64,000 nt of DNA, taken from contig NZ_CP045643.1 of the NCBI RefSeq assembly GCF_009498275.1, positions 7,130,001 through 7,194,000 of the forward strand, given 5' to 3'. The notes beneath the pieces were generated by a model. It had not been told where the DNA came from. It was given only the letters and a program-made list of their open reading frames with translations, and did no database searches. This DNA is from Streptomyces fagopyri (GTDB taxonomy: Bacteria > Actinomycetota > Actinomycetes > Streptomycetales > Streptomycetaceae). Shown one piece after another: positions 1 through 8,433 of the stretch (positions within the stretch are counted from its first letter, which is position 1; each line of letters opens with the position of its first letter). A program made the translations under genes and the position numbers.

Positions 1-2040
1 GACCGTCGGGAAGGCGACCGTGGGGGCCGTCCGCCGTTCCGACGTGACGACCGTCCCAGCGGGCCGCGTCGTGACGACCGTGACCGTGGTGGCTTCCGCA
101 AGGACGGTGACCGGCCGGCCTTCCGCCGTGACGACCGCGGTGAGCGTCGTGAGGGGGATCGTCCGCCGTTCCGTCGTGACGAGCGTTCTGGCGGTGCGCC
201 GCGTCGTGACGACGATCGTGGTGGCGGTTTCCGTCGTGACGACAACCGTGGCGGTAGCGGGAGTGGTGGCGGTTTCCGTCGTGACGACAACCGTGGCAGC
301 AGCGGCGGCAGTGGCAGCAGTGGCGGTTTCCGTCGTGACGACAACCGTGGTGGCAGCGGCAGTGGTGGCGGGTTCCGTCGCGACGACCGACGTGACGATC
401 GTCGGGGCGACGACCGCGGTGGTTTCCGTCGCGACGACCGCAACGACTTCCGGCGTGACGGTGACCGGCCGGCCTTCCGCCGCGACGACCGCGGTGAGCG
501 TCGTGACGGGGATCGTCCGCCGTTCCGTCGTGACGAGCGTTCCGGCGGTGCGCCGCGTCGTGACGACGATCGTGGTGGCTTCCGTCGTGACGACAACCGT
601 GGCGGTAGCGGGAGTGGTGGCGGTTTCCGTCGCGACGACAACCGTGGCAGCAGTGGCGGGTTCCGTCGCGACGACAACCGTGGTGGCAGCGGCAGTGGTG
701 GCGGGTTCCGTCGCGACGACCGACGTGACGATCGTCGGGGCGACGACCGCGGTGGTTTCCGTCGCGACGACCGCAACGACTTCCGGCGTGACGGTGACCG
801 GCCGGCCTTCCGCCGCGACGACCGCGGTGAGCGTCGTGACGGGGATCGTCCGCCGTTCCGTCGTGACGAGCGTTCCGGCGGTGCGCCGCGTCGTGACGAC
901 CGTGGCGACCGTCGCGAGGGGGAGCGTCCCGCCTTCCGCCGTGACGACCGCCGCGATGACCGCGGCGGCGACAGCCGGGGCGGCGGCTTCCGCGGGCGTG
1001 ACGACCGCGGCCGTGACGACCGTGGGCGCGGAGGCCCGCGCCGTGACGACCGGGGTGGCCGTCCCGGTGGCTTCCAGGGCCGTGACGACCGGGATCGCGA
1101 CCGGGACCGTGAGCCGATCAAGCGGCTGCCGATCCCGGACGACGTCACGGGCAACGAGATCGACAAGGACGTCCGGCAGGAGCTGCAGAGCCTGCCGAAG
1201 GGACTTGCCGAGGAGGTCTCCCGGAACCTGGTGATGGTCGCGCGGCTCATCGACGAGGACCCCGAGGGCGCGTACGCGTACTCCAGGATCGCCCTGCGTC
1301 TGGCGTCGCGGGTCGCCGCCGTACGCGAGGCGGCCGGATTCGCCGCCTACGCGAGCCAGAAGTACAGCGAGGCGCTCGCGGAGTTCCGTGCGGCGCGTCG
1401 GATGACCGGCAGCGTGGACCTGTGGCCCGTCATGGCGGACTGCGAGCGCGGTATGGGCCGGCCCGAGAAGGCGCTGGAGATGGCCGGTGCGCCCGATGTG
1501 CAGAAGCTCGACAAGGCCGGTCAGGTCGAGATGCGGCTGGTGGCCGCTGGAGCGCGGCGGGACATGGGGCAGCTCGATGCCGCCATCGTGACCCTCCAGA
1601 GTCCCGAGCTGGCTTCGCACTCCGTGCAGCCCTGGACCGCGCGACTGCGCTACGCGTACGCTGACGCGCTTCTCGCCGCCGGTCGTGAGGACGAGGCGCG
1701 CGACTGGTTCGCGAAGGCCGTCGAGTCCGACAAGGACGGCAGCACGGACGCCTCGGACCGGCTCGCGGAGCTGGACGGTGTCGAGTTCGTCGACGCGATG
1801 GCCGAGGACGAGAACGACTCCGAGGCGGGCTCCGTACGTGAGGCCGATCAGGGGATCCGGGCCGAGGTCGACGACGTGGACGACGTGGACGACGTGGACG
1901 AGGTCGACGAGATCGACGACGAGGACCTCGACGACGCCGAGGACGAGCGTGATGAAGAGCGTGACGAAGAGCGCGACGAGGACCGTGCCGGAGACGGTGC
2001 CGAGGAGCGCGGCGACGACAAGGACGCTCCTCGCGGCTGA
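1..2040 (+). CDS. TPR-type protein with Arg/Asp/Gly-rich repeat arm, 5' end outside window
   Basis: The frame is open from the first base, so the start lies upstream of the window. The first ~370 codons encode a low-complexity arm of short units such as FRRDD, GDRPPFRRDE and DDRGGF, rich in Arg, Asp and Gly. A compact alanine-rich helical part follows (codons ~395-600; LIDEDPEGAYAYSRIALRLA, FAAYASQKYSEALAEFRAAR, YADALLAAGREDEARDWFAK) that reads as tetratricopeptide repeats. The tail is very acidic, with DDVDDVDDVDEVDE and DEERDEERDE runs. Streptomycetes carry such a protein beside the HAD-IIA and DUF1015 genes. Its role is unknown to me; charged disordered ends around a TPR core suggest a scaffold or RNA/protein-binding role (inference). 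A second frame is open through the repeats but stops where the TPR part begins, so I read frame 1. Confidence 0.85.
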   Translation, partial: DRREGDRGGRPPFRRDDRPSGPRRDDRDRGGFRKDGDRPAFRRDDRGERREGDRPPFRRDERSGGAPRRDDDRGGGFRRDDNRGGSGSGGGFRRDDNRGSSGGSGSSGGFRRDDNRGGSGSGGGFRRDDRRDDRRGDDRGGFRRDDRNDFRRDGDRPAFRRDDRGERRDGDRPPFRRDERSGGAPRRDDDRGGFRRDDNRGGSGSGGGFRRDDNRGSSGGFRRDDNRGGSGSGGGFRRDDRRDDRRGDDRGGFRRDDRNDFRRDGDRPAFRRDDRGERRDGDRPPFRRDERSGGAPRRDDRGDRREGERPAFRRDDRRDDRGGDSRGGGFRGRDDRGRDDRGRGGPRRDDRGGRPGGFQGRDDRDRDRDREPIKRLPIPDDVTGNEIDKDVRQELQSLPKGLAEEVSRNLVMVARLIDEDPEGAYAYSRIALRLASRVAAVREAAGFAAYASQKYSEALAEFRAARRMTGSVDLWPVMADCERGMGRPEKALEMAGAPDVQKLDKAGQVEMRLVAAGARRDMGQLDAAIVTLQSPELASHSVQPWTARLRYAYADALLAAGREDEARDWFAKAVESDKDGSTDASDRLAELDGVEFVDAMAEDENDSEAGSVREADQGIRAEVDDVDDVDDVDEVDEIDDEDLDDAEDERDEERDEERDEDRAGDGAEERGDDKDAPRG
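113..902 (+). repeat. Long in-frame tandem repeat inside the TPR gene
   Basis: Near-identical copies begin with GGCCGGCCTTCCGCCG at 113, 467 and 800. The unit lengths are 354 and 333 bp, both multiples of three (118 and 111 codons); the third copy breaks off near 902. Shorter internal units (ttccgtcgtgacgacaacc, about every 60-70 bp) repeat within each copy. The 21-bp difference between units is an in-frame contraction, so copy number and unit length probably vary between strains without breaking the reading frame. Confidence 0.85.
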
Positions 2041-2064
2041 CGGCCGCACCACGCGGTGAGAGGA

Positions 2065-2100
2065 CGAGCGGCGGGACTCCGGAAGGGGTCCCGCCGCTCG
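2065..2100. terminator. Bidirectional hairpin between convergent genes
   Basis: A perfect 13-bp stem (2065-2077 pairing with 2088-2100) with a 10-nt loop lies between the stop of the TPR gene (2040) and the stop of the convergent DUF1015 gene (2106). There is no U-tract, as is usual for Streptomyces terminators. Confidence 0.8.
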
Positions 2101-2105
2101 GCGTT

Positions 2106-3398
2106 TCAGTCGGAGAGCGCCCGGAGAACCAGTCCCGACGCCGGCTTCGGCCCGAACGACGTCGACTTGCGGGGCATCGTGACGCCCTGGCGGGCGAGGT
2201 CGCGGACGACCTCCTCGTGCACCGGGTGCAGGAGAACCGCCGTGCCGCCGTCGAGCTCGGCCTTGGCGACCGTGGCCTCGGTGTCGTGGATGTACGCGAT
2301 GTGGGCGGGCGAGTCCTCCGGGATGCCCCAGACGTGCGCGAGGAGCGTGGCGTGCAGGACGGTCGCGTCCAGGGTGCGCCAGGCCTCGGGGTGGTCGGCC
2401 GGGATCGTACGGCTGAGGAGATCCGGGTCCGGGCGGTCGACCAGATGGAACGAGCCGTCGCCCGCGAGGAGGAAGGCGTTGCCCTCCGCGGCCGCCGAGG
2501 CGAGGGCCTCCAAGGCCTTCGGGAGGGGAACGTCGAGCCGGCGCACCCGGAACGAGTCCGTGAGGGCCGCGAGCGCCTCCGCGACCGGCAGCCCGTGCAG
2601 GAGACGGTGGATCGCGCGGACCCGCAGCGGATAGCGCGCGGTGTCCACCAGGAGGACGAGACCGAAGTCCCAGGGGCTGGGCGAAGGGTGCTCGGCGCGC
2701 AGACGCAGATAGGTCGCCCAACGGTGGTGGCCGTCCGCGATGAGGGCCTGGTGGCGGCCCAGGTCCGTCTGGATCTCGGCCAGATCGGCGGGATCGGTGA
2801 CCGCCCAGAGACGGTGGCTGAGACCGTCCTCCGTGGTGGTGGACAGCAGCGGCTCGCGCTCCGCGGTGCGCTCGATGACGGCGGCCGTGCCGACCCGGGA
2901 ACCGGTGCCCCGGTAGGTCAGCAGCAGGGGTTCGAGATTGGCGGAGGTCGCCCGCATCAGGGCCGCGCGGTCCGCGACGATGTGGGGCATGACGTCCTCG
3001 TGCGGAAGGACGACACCGTCGGACGGCTCCGACAGGCGCAGGGTGCCGATGATGCCGCGCTGCAGCATGTCGTCGTCGCGCTGCTCGTAGACGTACAGAC
3101 CCGGCTCGGTGTCGGTGGTGAGGACACCCTTGGACAGCCAGGCGTGCAGGGTGTCGGCCGCCTGGCGGTTACGGGCGTGGGGAGTCGCGTCCTGGGGGAG
3201 GATCAGCCGGACGATGTTGTGCGGGTCCGCCGATTCGAGGTGCAGCAGACCGTCCGGCCGGACGATGACGTCGTACGGCGGGGACGTCACGGCGGCGAGG
3301 CTGCCGACCCGGTCGGGGTCATAGCGCACGCCCCGGAACGGGGCCAGATCGAGGCCGCTGCGCACCGGGGTTTCCTCCGCGGGACCTGCAGTGTTCAT
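2106..3398 (-). CDS. DUF1015 family protein
   Basis: This 430-residue protein matches the DUF1015 family in length and pattern: an N-terminal LAPFRGVRYDPDRVG and SPPYDVI segment and the hallmark ADGHHRWATYLRLR motif near the middle. The biochemical function of the family is not established to my knowledge; the conserved His pair and Asp look like a catalytic or metal site. I place the start at the ATG at 3398. An in-frame ATG at 3440 would add 14 residues, and neither has a clear Shine-Dalgarno. The gene is divergent from the HAD hydrolase at 3485, so 3399-3484 must hold both promoters. Confidence 0.85.
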   Translation of the reverse strand: MNTAGPAEETPVRSGLDLAPFRGVRYDPDRVGSLAAVTSPPYDVIVRPDGLLHLESADPHNIVRLILPQDATPHARNRQAADTLHAWLSKGVLTTDTEPGLYVYEQRDDDMLQRGIIGTLRLSEPSDGVVLPHEDVMPHIVADRAALMRATSANLEPLLLTYRGTGSRVGTAAVIERTAEREPLLSTTTEDGLSHRLWAVTDPADLAEIQTDLGRHQALIADGHHRWATYLRLRAEHPSPSPWDFGLVLLVDTARYPLRVRAIHRLLHGLPVAEALAALTDSFRVRRLDVPLPKALEALASAAAEGNAFLLAGDGSFHLVDRPDPDLLSRTIPADHPEAWRTLDATVLHATLLAHVWGIPEDSPAHIAYIHDTEATVAKAELDGGTAVLLHPVHEEVVRDLARQGVTMPRKSTSFGPKPASGLVLRALSD

Positions 3399-3484
3399 TG
3401 ACGCATCGTAAGTGTGATCGTCAGTGTGTGCCGATGCCATGCGCGATGATCGAGGGAAAGCGCTAGAACGAGGAGCGATGTGCA

Positions 3485-4513
3485 ATGAGCCAGACCGTAA
3501 GGACGCGACCCGAGGGCAGCGAGCGGGCCCTGAGCGAGGCGTACGACACGGCGCTGCTCGATCTGGACGGGGTGGTGTACGCGGGCGGGAACGCGATCGA
3601 CCACGCCGTGGAGTCGCTCGGCACCGCCCGGTCCGGCGGGATGCACCTCGCCTATGTGACCAACAACGCGCTGCGGACGCCTGACGCCGTCGCCGAACAC
3701 CTCGGTGAGCTGGGTGTTCCGACGGACGCCGGTGACGTCATCACCTCCGCCCAGGCGGCGGCCCGGCTGATCAGTGAGCAGGTGCCGGCCGGCGCGCGCG
3801 TGCTGGTCATCGGCGGGGAGGGGCTGCGGGTCGCGCTGCGCGAGCGCGGGCTCGAACCGGTCGAGTCCGCCGACGACGATCCGGCGGCGGTGGTGCAGGG
3901 CTACGGCGGCCCCGACCTGCGCTGGGCACGGTTCGCGGAGGCCTGCTACGCCATCGCGCGGGGGGTGCCGTGGTTCGCGTCCAACACGGACCTGACCATT
4001 CCGAGCGCCCGCGGTATCGCGCCGGGCAACGGCGCCGCGGTGGAGGTCGTACGGATCGCCACCGGCGCCGAGCCGCAGGTGGCGGGCAAGCCGCTGCCCC
4101 CGATGCACCGCGAGACGATCCTGCGGACCGGGGCGAAGCGGCCGCTGGTGGTCGGCGACCGGCTGGACACCGACATCGAGGGCGCGTTCAACGGCGAGGT
4201 GGACTCGCTGCTCGTGCTCACCGGCGTCACGGACGGCGCGCAGCTCCTCGCGGCCCCGCCGCGGCACCGGCCGACGTATGTCGACGCCGATCTGCGCGGT
4301 CTGCTGACCGGTCAGCCCGCGATCGGCCAGGAGGGTGACGGGTTCCGGTGCGGGGGGTGGACGGCGACGGCCGGGAGCGAGCGCCTGGAGCTGTCGGGCG
4401 ACGGCGAGGCGCTGGACGGGCTGCGGGCGCTGTGCGCGGCGGCGTGGACGGCGGCCGGGGACGGGACCTGCGCGCTGGACGGCGCCAAGGCACTGGCACG
4501 GCTGGGACTCTGA
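3485..4513 (+). CDS. HAD-IIA (NagD/AraL-type) sugar or nucleotide phosphatase
   Basis: A 342-residue HAD superfamily phosphatase of subfamily IIA. Motif I is DLDGVVY (catalytic Asp26 and Asp28), motif II is YVTNNA, the motif III lysine lies in GKPLPP, and motif IV is VGDRLDTDIEGA with GVT downstream, the usual NagD-type layout. The family dephosphorylates small sugar phosphates and nucleotides, including 4-nitrophenyl phosphate and phosphoglycolate; the substrate here cannot be read. About 60 residues after the core (from ~280) form an extension that I associate with streptomycete members. The start is fixed by GAGGAG at 3471-3476, 8 nt before ATG 3485; an ATG at 3478 is too close to it. Confidence 0.88.
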   Translation: MSQTVRTRPEGSERALSEAYDTALLDLDGVVYAGGNAIDHAVESLGTARSGGMHLAYVTNNALRTPDAVAEHLGELGVPTDAGDVITSAQAAARLISEQVPAGARVLVIGGEGLRVALRERGLEPVESADDDPAAVVQGYGGPDLRWARFAEACYAIARGVPWFASNTDLTIPSARGIAPGNGAAVEVVRIATGAEPQVAGKPLPPMHRETILRTGAKRPLVVGDRLDTDIEGAFNGEVDSLLVLTGVTDGAQLLAAPPRHRPTYVDADLRGLLTGQPAIGQEGDGFRCGGWTATAGSERLELSGDGEALDGLRALCAAAWTAAGDGTCALDGAKALARLGL

Positions 4514-4637
4514 CAGCCCGTTCCGGGCTCGTCGGCGGTGTACGCGGGCTCGGTGGCGGTTCACGCGGGGGCGCCGGGCGCCGAGAGGCGCGCGGGGCGT
4601 CGGTGGTGGTGAGCGGTGCCCGGGAACCATGCCCCAG

Positions 4638-4656
4638 CGAGGGTAGGCTAACCTAA
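4638..4656 (+). promoter_or_regulatory. DmdR/IdeR-type iron box overlapping the promoter of the siderophore operon
   Basis: TAGGCTAACCTAA at 4644-4656 matches 13 consecutive positions of the 19-bp actinobacterial iron box; the left six bases keep only about half. The TAGGCT part is also a good -10 hexamer, and the GTG start of the first permease is at 4661, so the transcript may be leaderless. Repression by iron-loaded DmdR/IdeR would block polymerase directly (inference from the known regulon). Confidence 0.85.
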
Positions 4657-4660
4657 CCAG

Positions 4661-5704
4661 GTGTTGGTCGACAGCCCCCCTGAACAGCGCGCGGAGACCG
4701 CCCCCGCGCCCCCGAACCGCTGGGCGATACGTGCCGTCGGGCTCGTCGTGTCCGCGGCAGTCCTCGTGCTCGTCGCGCTGGCGAGCATCGCGATCGGTGC
4801 GAAAGCAGTGCCGTTGGACCAGGTCTGGCACGGCCTGTTCCACGACACGGGGACGTATGCCGACGTCGTCGTGGGCGACCGGCTCTCGCGTACCGTCCTC
4901 GGACTGCTCGTCGGCGCCGCGCTCGGGTTGTCGGGTGCCGTCCTGCAGGCGCTCACCCGCAACCCGCTGGCCGATCCCGGACTGCTCGGGATCAATGCCG
5001 GCGCGTCCGCCGCGGTCGTCACCGCCATCACGTACTTCGGTGTCACCAGCGTGAGCGGATACGTCTGGTTCGCCTTCTTCGGCGCGGCCGCGGTCGGCGC
5101 ACTGGTCTGGTTCCTCGGCGGCAGCCGGGGCGCCACCCCGGTGCGGCTCGCGCTCGCCGGCACCGCGATCAGCGCCGCCCTCTACGGCTATCTCCAGGCC
5201 GTGATGATCATGGATGACGCGGCGCTGGGCAAGATGCGCTTCTGGACGGTCGGTTCGCTGGCCTCGGCGACGGACTCGACCATCAGGCAGGTGCTGCCGT
5301 TCCTGGTGGCCGGCACGGTGCTCGCGCTGGGCCTCGCCCGGCCGCTGAACGCCATGGCCATGGGCGACGACACCGCCCGCGCGCTCGGCGCCAACCTGAA
5401 CCGCACCCGTGCGCTGTCCATGGCTGCCGCCACCGTGCTGTGCGGCGCCGCGACGGCCGCCTGCGGGCCGATCGTCTTCGTCGGGCTGATGGTTCCGCAC
5501 GCCGTACGGTCCTTCACCGGCCCGGACCTGCGCTGGATCCTGCCGTACGCGACCCTGCTGTCGCCGGTGCTGCTGCTCGGCGCCGACGTGACGGGGCGGA
5601 TCATCGCCCGGCCCGCGGAACTCCAGGTCGGCATCGTCACCGCGGTCCTCGGCGGCCCGGTCTTCATCTACCTCGTACGACGGCGGAGGACGGCCCAGCT
5701 GTGA
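4661..5704 (+). CDS. FecCD-family iron-siderophore ABC transporter permease (first)
   Basis: A 347-residue integral membrane permease of the BtuC/FecCD family, with about nine to ten hydrophobic segments from residue ~25 on. Family signatures include TRNPLADPGLLGINAGASAA near residue 105 and GPIVFVGLMVPHAVRSFTGP near residue 270, the region that contacts the ATPase. It would import ferric siderophores across the membrane with the next two genes. GTG start at 4661 directly after the iron box, with no ribosome-binding site, which fits a leaderless message. It overlaps the second permease by 4 nt (GTGA). No substrate-binding lipoprotein is encoded nearby. Confidence 0.93.
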   Translation: MLVDSPPEQRAETAPAPPNRWAIRAVGLVVSAAVLVLVALASIAIGAKAVPLDQVWHGLFHDTGTYADVVVGDRLSRTVLGLLVGAALGLSGAVLQALTRNPLADPGLLGINAGASAAVVTAITYFGVTSVSGYVWFAFFGAAAVGALVWFLGGSRGATPVRLALAGTAISAALYGYLQAVMIMDDAALGKMRFWTVGSLASATDSTIRQVLPFLVAGTVLALGLARPLNAMAMGDDTARALGANLNRTRALSMAAATVLCGAATAACGPIVFVGLMVPHAVRSFTGPDLRWILPYATLLSPVLLLGADVTGRIIARPAELQVGIVTAVLGGPVFIYLVRRRRTAQL

Positions 5705-6744
5705 GCACGACACGTACTCGATCCCTACGCGCGCGCGGCGGACTGTCGGTCCGGTTCGACGTGCGGGCGCTCGTCGTCGTCGTGCTGCTGATGGTGGCCG
5801 CGCTCGCCGCGAGCGTGGTGCTCATCGGCACCGGCGACTTCCCGATCCCGGCCGTCGATGTCCTCAGGACACTGGCCGGCGACGGGAACGCGGGCCAGGA
5901 GTTCATCGTGAACGACCTGCGGCTGCCTCGGGTGCTCGTCGGCCTCCTGGTCGGGGCCTCGCTCGGACTCGGCGGGGCGATCTTCCAGTCCGTCTCCCGC
6001 AATCCCCTGGGCAGCCCGGACGTCCTCGGCCTGGGGCAGGGGGCGACGGCGGGCGCGCTGATCATGATCGTGCTGTTCTCGGGGACCGCGAACCAGGTCG
6101 CCCTCGGAGCACTCGTCGGCGGCCTGGTGACCGGGGTCGCCATCTATCTGCTCGCCTGGAAGCGGGGCGTGCACGGCTACCGGCTGGTCCTGGTCGGTAT
6201 CGGCGTCTCCGCGATCGTCACCGCGGTCAACGGCTATCTGCTCACCAAGGCGGACCTCGTCGACGCGGCCCGCGCGGTCGTCTGGATGACCGGGTCCCTC
6301 AACGGCCGTGACTGGGCCCAGGTGTGGCCGCTGCTGGCGATGTGCGCCGTCCTGGTGCCGCTCGTCCTCGCCAACGCGCGGGGGCTGCGCATGATGGAGA
6401 TGGGTGACGACGTGTCGTACGCACTCGGGGTGCGGGTGGAGCGCGTACGCCTGCTGATGATGCTGTCCGCGGTCCTGCTCACCGCGGGTGCCACCGCCGC
6501 CGCCGGTCCGGTCGGCTTCGTGGCGCTCACCGCGCCGCAGCTCGCCCGGCGCCTGACCCGCTCACCCGGACCCAACCTGGTGCCGTCGATGTGCATGGGC
6601 GCCGCCCTGCTGATCGTCGCGGACTGGGCCTCGCAGCGGGCCTTCGGCGCCGACCAGCTGCCCGTGGGCGTCGTCACCGGAGTGCTCGGCGGGATCTATC
6701 TGCTGTGGCTGCTCGTCACCGAGCGCAAGGCGGGCCGGATATGA
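5701..6744 (+). CDS. FecCD-family iron-siderophore ABC transporter permease (second)
   Basis: A 347-residue partner permease of the same family. It shows the repeat of family signatures (SRNPLGSPDVLGLGQGATAG near residue 100, AGPVGFVALTAPQLARRLTR near residue 270). GTG start at 5701 overlaps the stop of the first permease; the frame stays open upstream, but that part is only a shadow of the previous gene. It is translationally coupled to both neighbours (ATGA overlap with the ATPase). The two permeases form the heterodimeric channel of the importer. Confidence 0.93.
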   Translation: MSTTRTRSLRARGGLSVRFDVRALVVVVLLMVAALAASVVLIGTGDFPIPAVDVLRTLAGDGNAGQEFIVNDLRLPRVLVGLLVGASLGLGGAIFQSVSRNPLGSPDVLGLGQGATAGALIMIVLFSGTANQVALGALVGGLVTGVAIYLLAWKRGVHGYRLVLVGIGVSAIVTAVNGYLLTKADLVDAARAVVWMTGSLNGRDWAQVWPLLAMCAVLVPLVLANARGLRMMEMGDDVSYALGVRVERVRLLMMLSAVLLTAGATAAAGPVGFVALTAPQLARRLTRSPGPNLVPSMCMGAALLIVADWASQRAFGADQLPVGVVTGVLGGIYLLWLLVTERKAGRI

Positions 6745-7610
6745 GCGGGCCGGACATGAGCGCCCCCGCGAACGAGAACCCCCAGAGGAGCACTGTGAAC
6801 CGCCTGTCCGCCGACAATGTCACCCTCGGCTACGACCAGCGCGTCATCGCGGAGAAACTGTCGGTGGAGATCCCCGACAACTCCTTCACCGTGATCGTCG
6901 GCCCGAACGCGTGCGGCAAGTCGACATTGCTGCGGGCCCTGTCCCGGATGCTCAAGCCCTCCGAGGGGCGGGTGCTGCTCGACGGGCAGGTCATCCAGTC
7001 GATGCCCGCGAAGAAGGTGGCCAGGACGCTCGGACTGCTCCCGCAGTCGTCGATCGCGCCGGACGGGATCACGGTCGGTGATCTGGTCGGCCGGGGCCGC
7101 TATCCGCACCAGGGGCTGCTGCGCCAGTGGTCGACGGAGGACGAGCGGGTCGTACGGGAGTCGATGGCCTCGACCGGAGTGGCCGAACTGGCCGATCGCT
7201 ATGTCGACGAACTGTCGGGCGGTCAGCGGCAGCGCGTCTGGATCGCGATGGCCCTCGCCCAGCAGACCCCGCTGCTGCTGCTCGACGAACCGACCACCTA
7301 CCTCGACATCCAGCACCAGATCGACGTGCTCGACCTCTGCGCCGAACTCCACGAGGAGCGGGGCCGGACGCTGGTCGCGGTCCTGCACGACCTCAACCAC
7401 GCCGCCCGGTACGCCACCCACCTCATCGCCCTGCGCGACGGCCGGGTCGTCGCCGAGGGCGCGCCCCGGGACATCGTGACGGCCGAGCTGGTCGAGGAGG
7501 TCTTCGGGCTGCGCTGCCAGGTCATCGACGACCCGGAGACGGGGACGCCGCTGGTGGTCCCGGCGGCCCGCAAGGCACGCGTCGCGGTGTCGGCGGCGGA
7601 AGGCTCCTGA
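6741..7610 (+). CDS. Iron-siderophore ABC transporter ATP-binding protein
   Basis: A 289-residue FepC/FhuC-type ATPase. Walker A is GPNACGKST, the ABC signature is LSGGQRQR, Walker B is LLLLDEPTTYLDIQHQ, and the switch histidine lies in AVLHDLNHAARY; all are intact. It energises siderophore import with the two preceding permeases. The ATG at 6741 overlaps the previous stop, which supports coupling. An alternative GTG at 6795 has GAGGAG only 4 nt upstream and would give a protein starting at NRLSADNVTLGY, close to many homologues, so the true start is uncertain by 18 codons. Confidence 0.93.
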   Translation: MSGPDMSAPANENPQRSTVNRLSADNVTLGYDQRVIAEKLSVEIPDNSFTVIVGPNACGKSTLLRALSRMLKPSEGRVLLDGQVIQSMPAKKVARTLGLLPQSSIAPDGITVGDLVGRGRYPHQGLLRQWSTEDERVVRESMASTGVAELADRYVDELSGGQRQRVWIAMALAQQTPLLLLDEPTTYLDIQHQIDVLDLCAELHEERGRTLVAVLHDLNHAARYATHLIALRDGRVVAEGAPRDIVTAELVEEVFGLRCQVIDDPETGTPLVVPAARKARVAVSAAEGS

Positions 7611-7638
7611 CCGGCCGGATCGGCCGGCTGCCGGGTGT

Positions 7639-7692
7639 GGACGGGACTCGTCGGTTGCCGGATGCGGACGGGACGCGTCGGTTGCCGGATGA
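7639..7692. repeat. 27-bp direct repeat after the siderophore operon
   Basis: Two adjacent copies (7639-7665 and 7666-7692) share 25 of 27 bases, each built around GTCGGTTGCCGGAT. They sit in the short gap between the convergent ATPase and SCP2 genes. No good hairpin is visible, and the function is unknown. Confidence 0.6.
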
Positions 7693-7715
7693 GCAGGCCA
7701 CCGGGTCCGCCGGAT

Positions 7716-8063
7716 CTAGAGAAGGCTCCTGAGCCGGAACAGGTCCAGCAGGCCCGCCTCCAGTTTCACCCGGCCCGAACCCCACGCCTTCGCGAAGTGC
7801 AGGTTGCCGTTCACCATCGCGATCAGGTCGTCGCCGCTCATGGTGAGCCGGATCTGGGCCTTCTCGCGAGGCGGACCCGAGATCGTGTCCAGCACCTCGA
7901 TCCGGCCGTCCTCGAGACGCCCCACGAAGGTGATGTCGAGGTCGGTGATACGGCAGCTCAGCGAACGGTCCAGGGCCGCCGCTCCGCGCACGTCCCCTTC
8001 GGCACCCGCCAGGTTGTCCGAGAGCTTGTCGAGCGCCGCACGGCACTCCTCAGTCGTCGCCAT
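7716..8063 (-). CDS. SCP2 sterol-carrier domain protein
   Basis: A 115-residue single-domain protein with the SCP2-like fold pattern: DITFVGRLEDGRIEVLD, AQIRLTMSGDDLIAMVNGNL and FAKAWGSGRVKLEAGLLDLF, the last being the typical exit helix. SCP2 domains bind lipids or other hydrophobic ligands; the ligand is unknown. ATG at 8063. It diverges from the small gene at 8106, leaving about 40 bp for both promoters. Its neighbourhood with TlyA and NAD kinase is conserved in streptomycetes. Confidence 0.85.
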   Translation of the reverse strand: MATTEECRAALDKLSDNLAGAEGDVRGAAALDRSLSCRITDLDITFVGRLEDGRIEVLDTISGPPREKAQIRLTMSGDDLIAMVNGNLHFAKAWGSGRVKLEAGLLDLFRLRSLL

Positions 8064-8105
8064 CGTGATCGACCGTACCGCAGCGCTTCGGGGTAGCGTC
8101 GGGGC

Positions 8106-8426
8106 ATGAACGAGTCAGTGCCGGAGTCCGGGGTCGTGCCGGAGGCCGAGGCCGGGGTGCCCGCGGAGGACACTCCGGACGTACGGGACCCCGCCGAACC
8201 CGCGTACGACCCCGCCGCGCCGGCCCCGCTGGACGTGGAACGCGTTCCCACGGGGAGCGCCGAGGTGGACGCACAGCTCGACCGGCTGGGCGACGCCGAC
8301 CACCTCGCCACGGACGGACACCTGGAGGTGTACGAGGATGTGCACCGGGGGCTGCGTGACGCGCTGACCGCGCTCGACGCCCGCCCGGGACCTCCGGCGC
8401 CCCCTTCGTACGACCGCAGGAGCTGA
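8106..8426 (+). CDS. Small conserved hypothetical protein upstream of tlyA
   Basis: A 106-residue acidic protein. The first ~50 residues are Pro/Glu/Ala-rich and disordered; the rest (VPTGSAEVDAQLDRLGDAD, HLEVYEDVHRGLRDALTALD) looks like a short amphipathic helical pair. It lies 7 bp before the GTG of tlyA in the same direction and is probably co-transcribed. A TAGCGT hexamer at 8093-8098, 7 nt before the ATG, suggests a leaderless promoter. I know of no function; small proteins of this pattern commonly precede tlyA in Streptomyces. Confidence 0.75.
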   Translation: MNESVPESGVVPEAEAGVPAEDTPDVRDPAEPAYDPAAPAPLDVERVPTGSAEVDAQLDRLGDADHLATDGHLEVYEDVHRGLRDALTALDARPGPPAPPSYDRRS

Positions 8427-8433
8427 ACCGAAC

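Noticed and set aside
20..1234. 404-codon frame of Val/Thr/Ala-rich sequence overlapping the TPR gene
   Set aside because: It is the +1 shadow of the Arg/Asp/Gly repeat codons. It ends exactly where the repeats end and the TPR part begins in frame 1, has no ribosome-binding site and no protein-like composition.
3395..5713. 772-codon minus-strand frame across the HAD and permease genes
   Set aside because: Antisense to two well-supported genes with clear motifs; it is Arg/Gly/His-rich low complexity, caused by high GC3 on the opposite strand.
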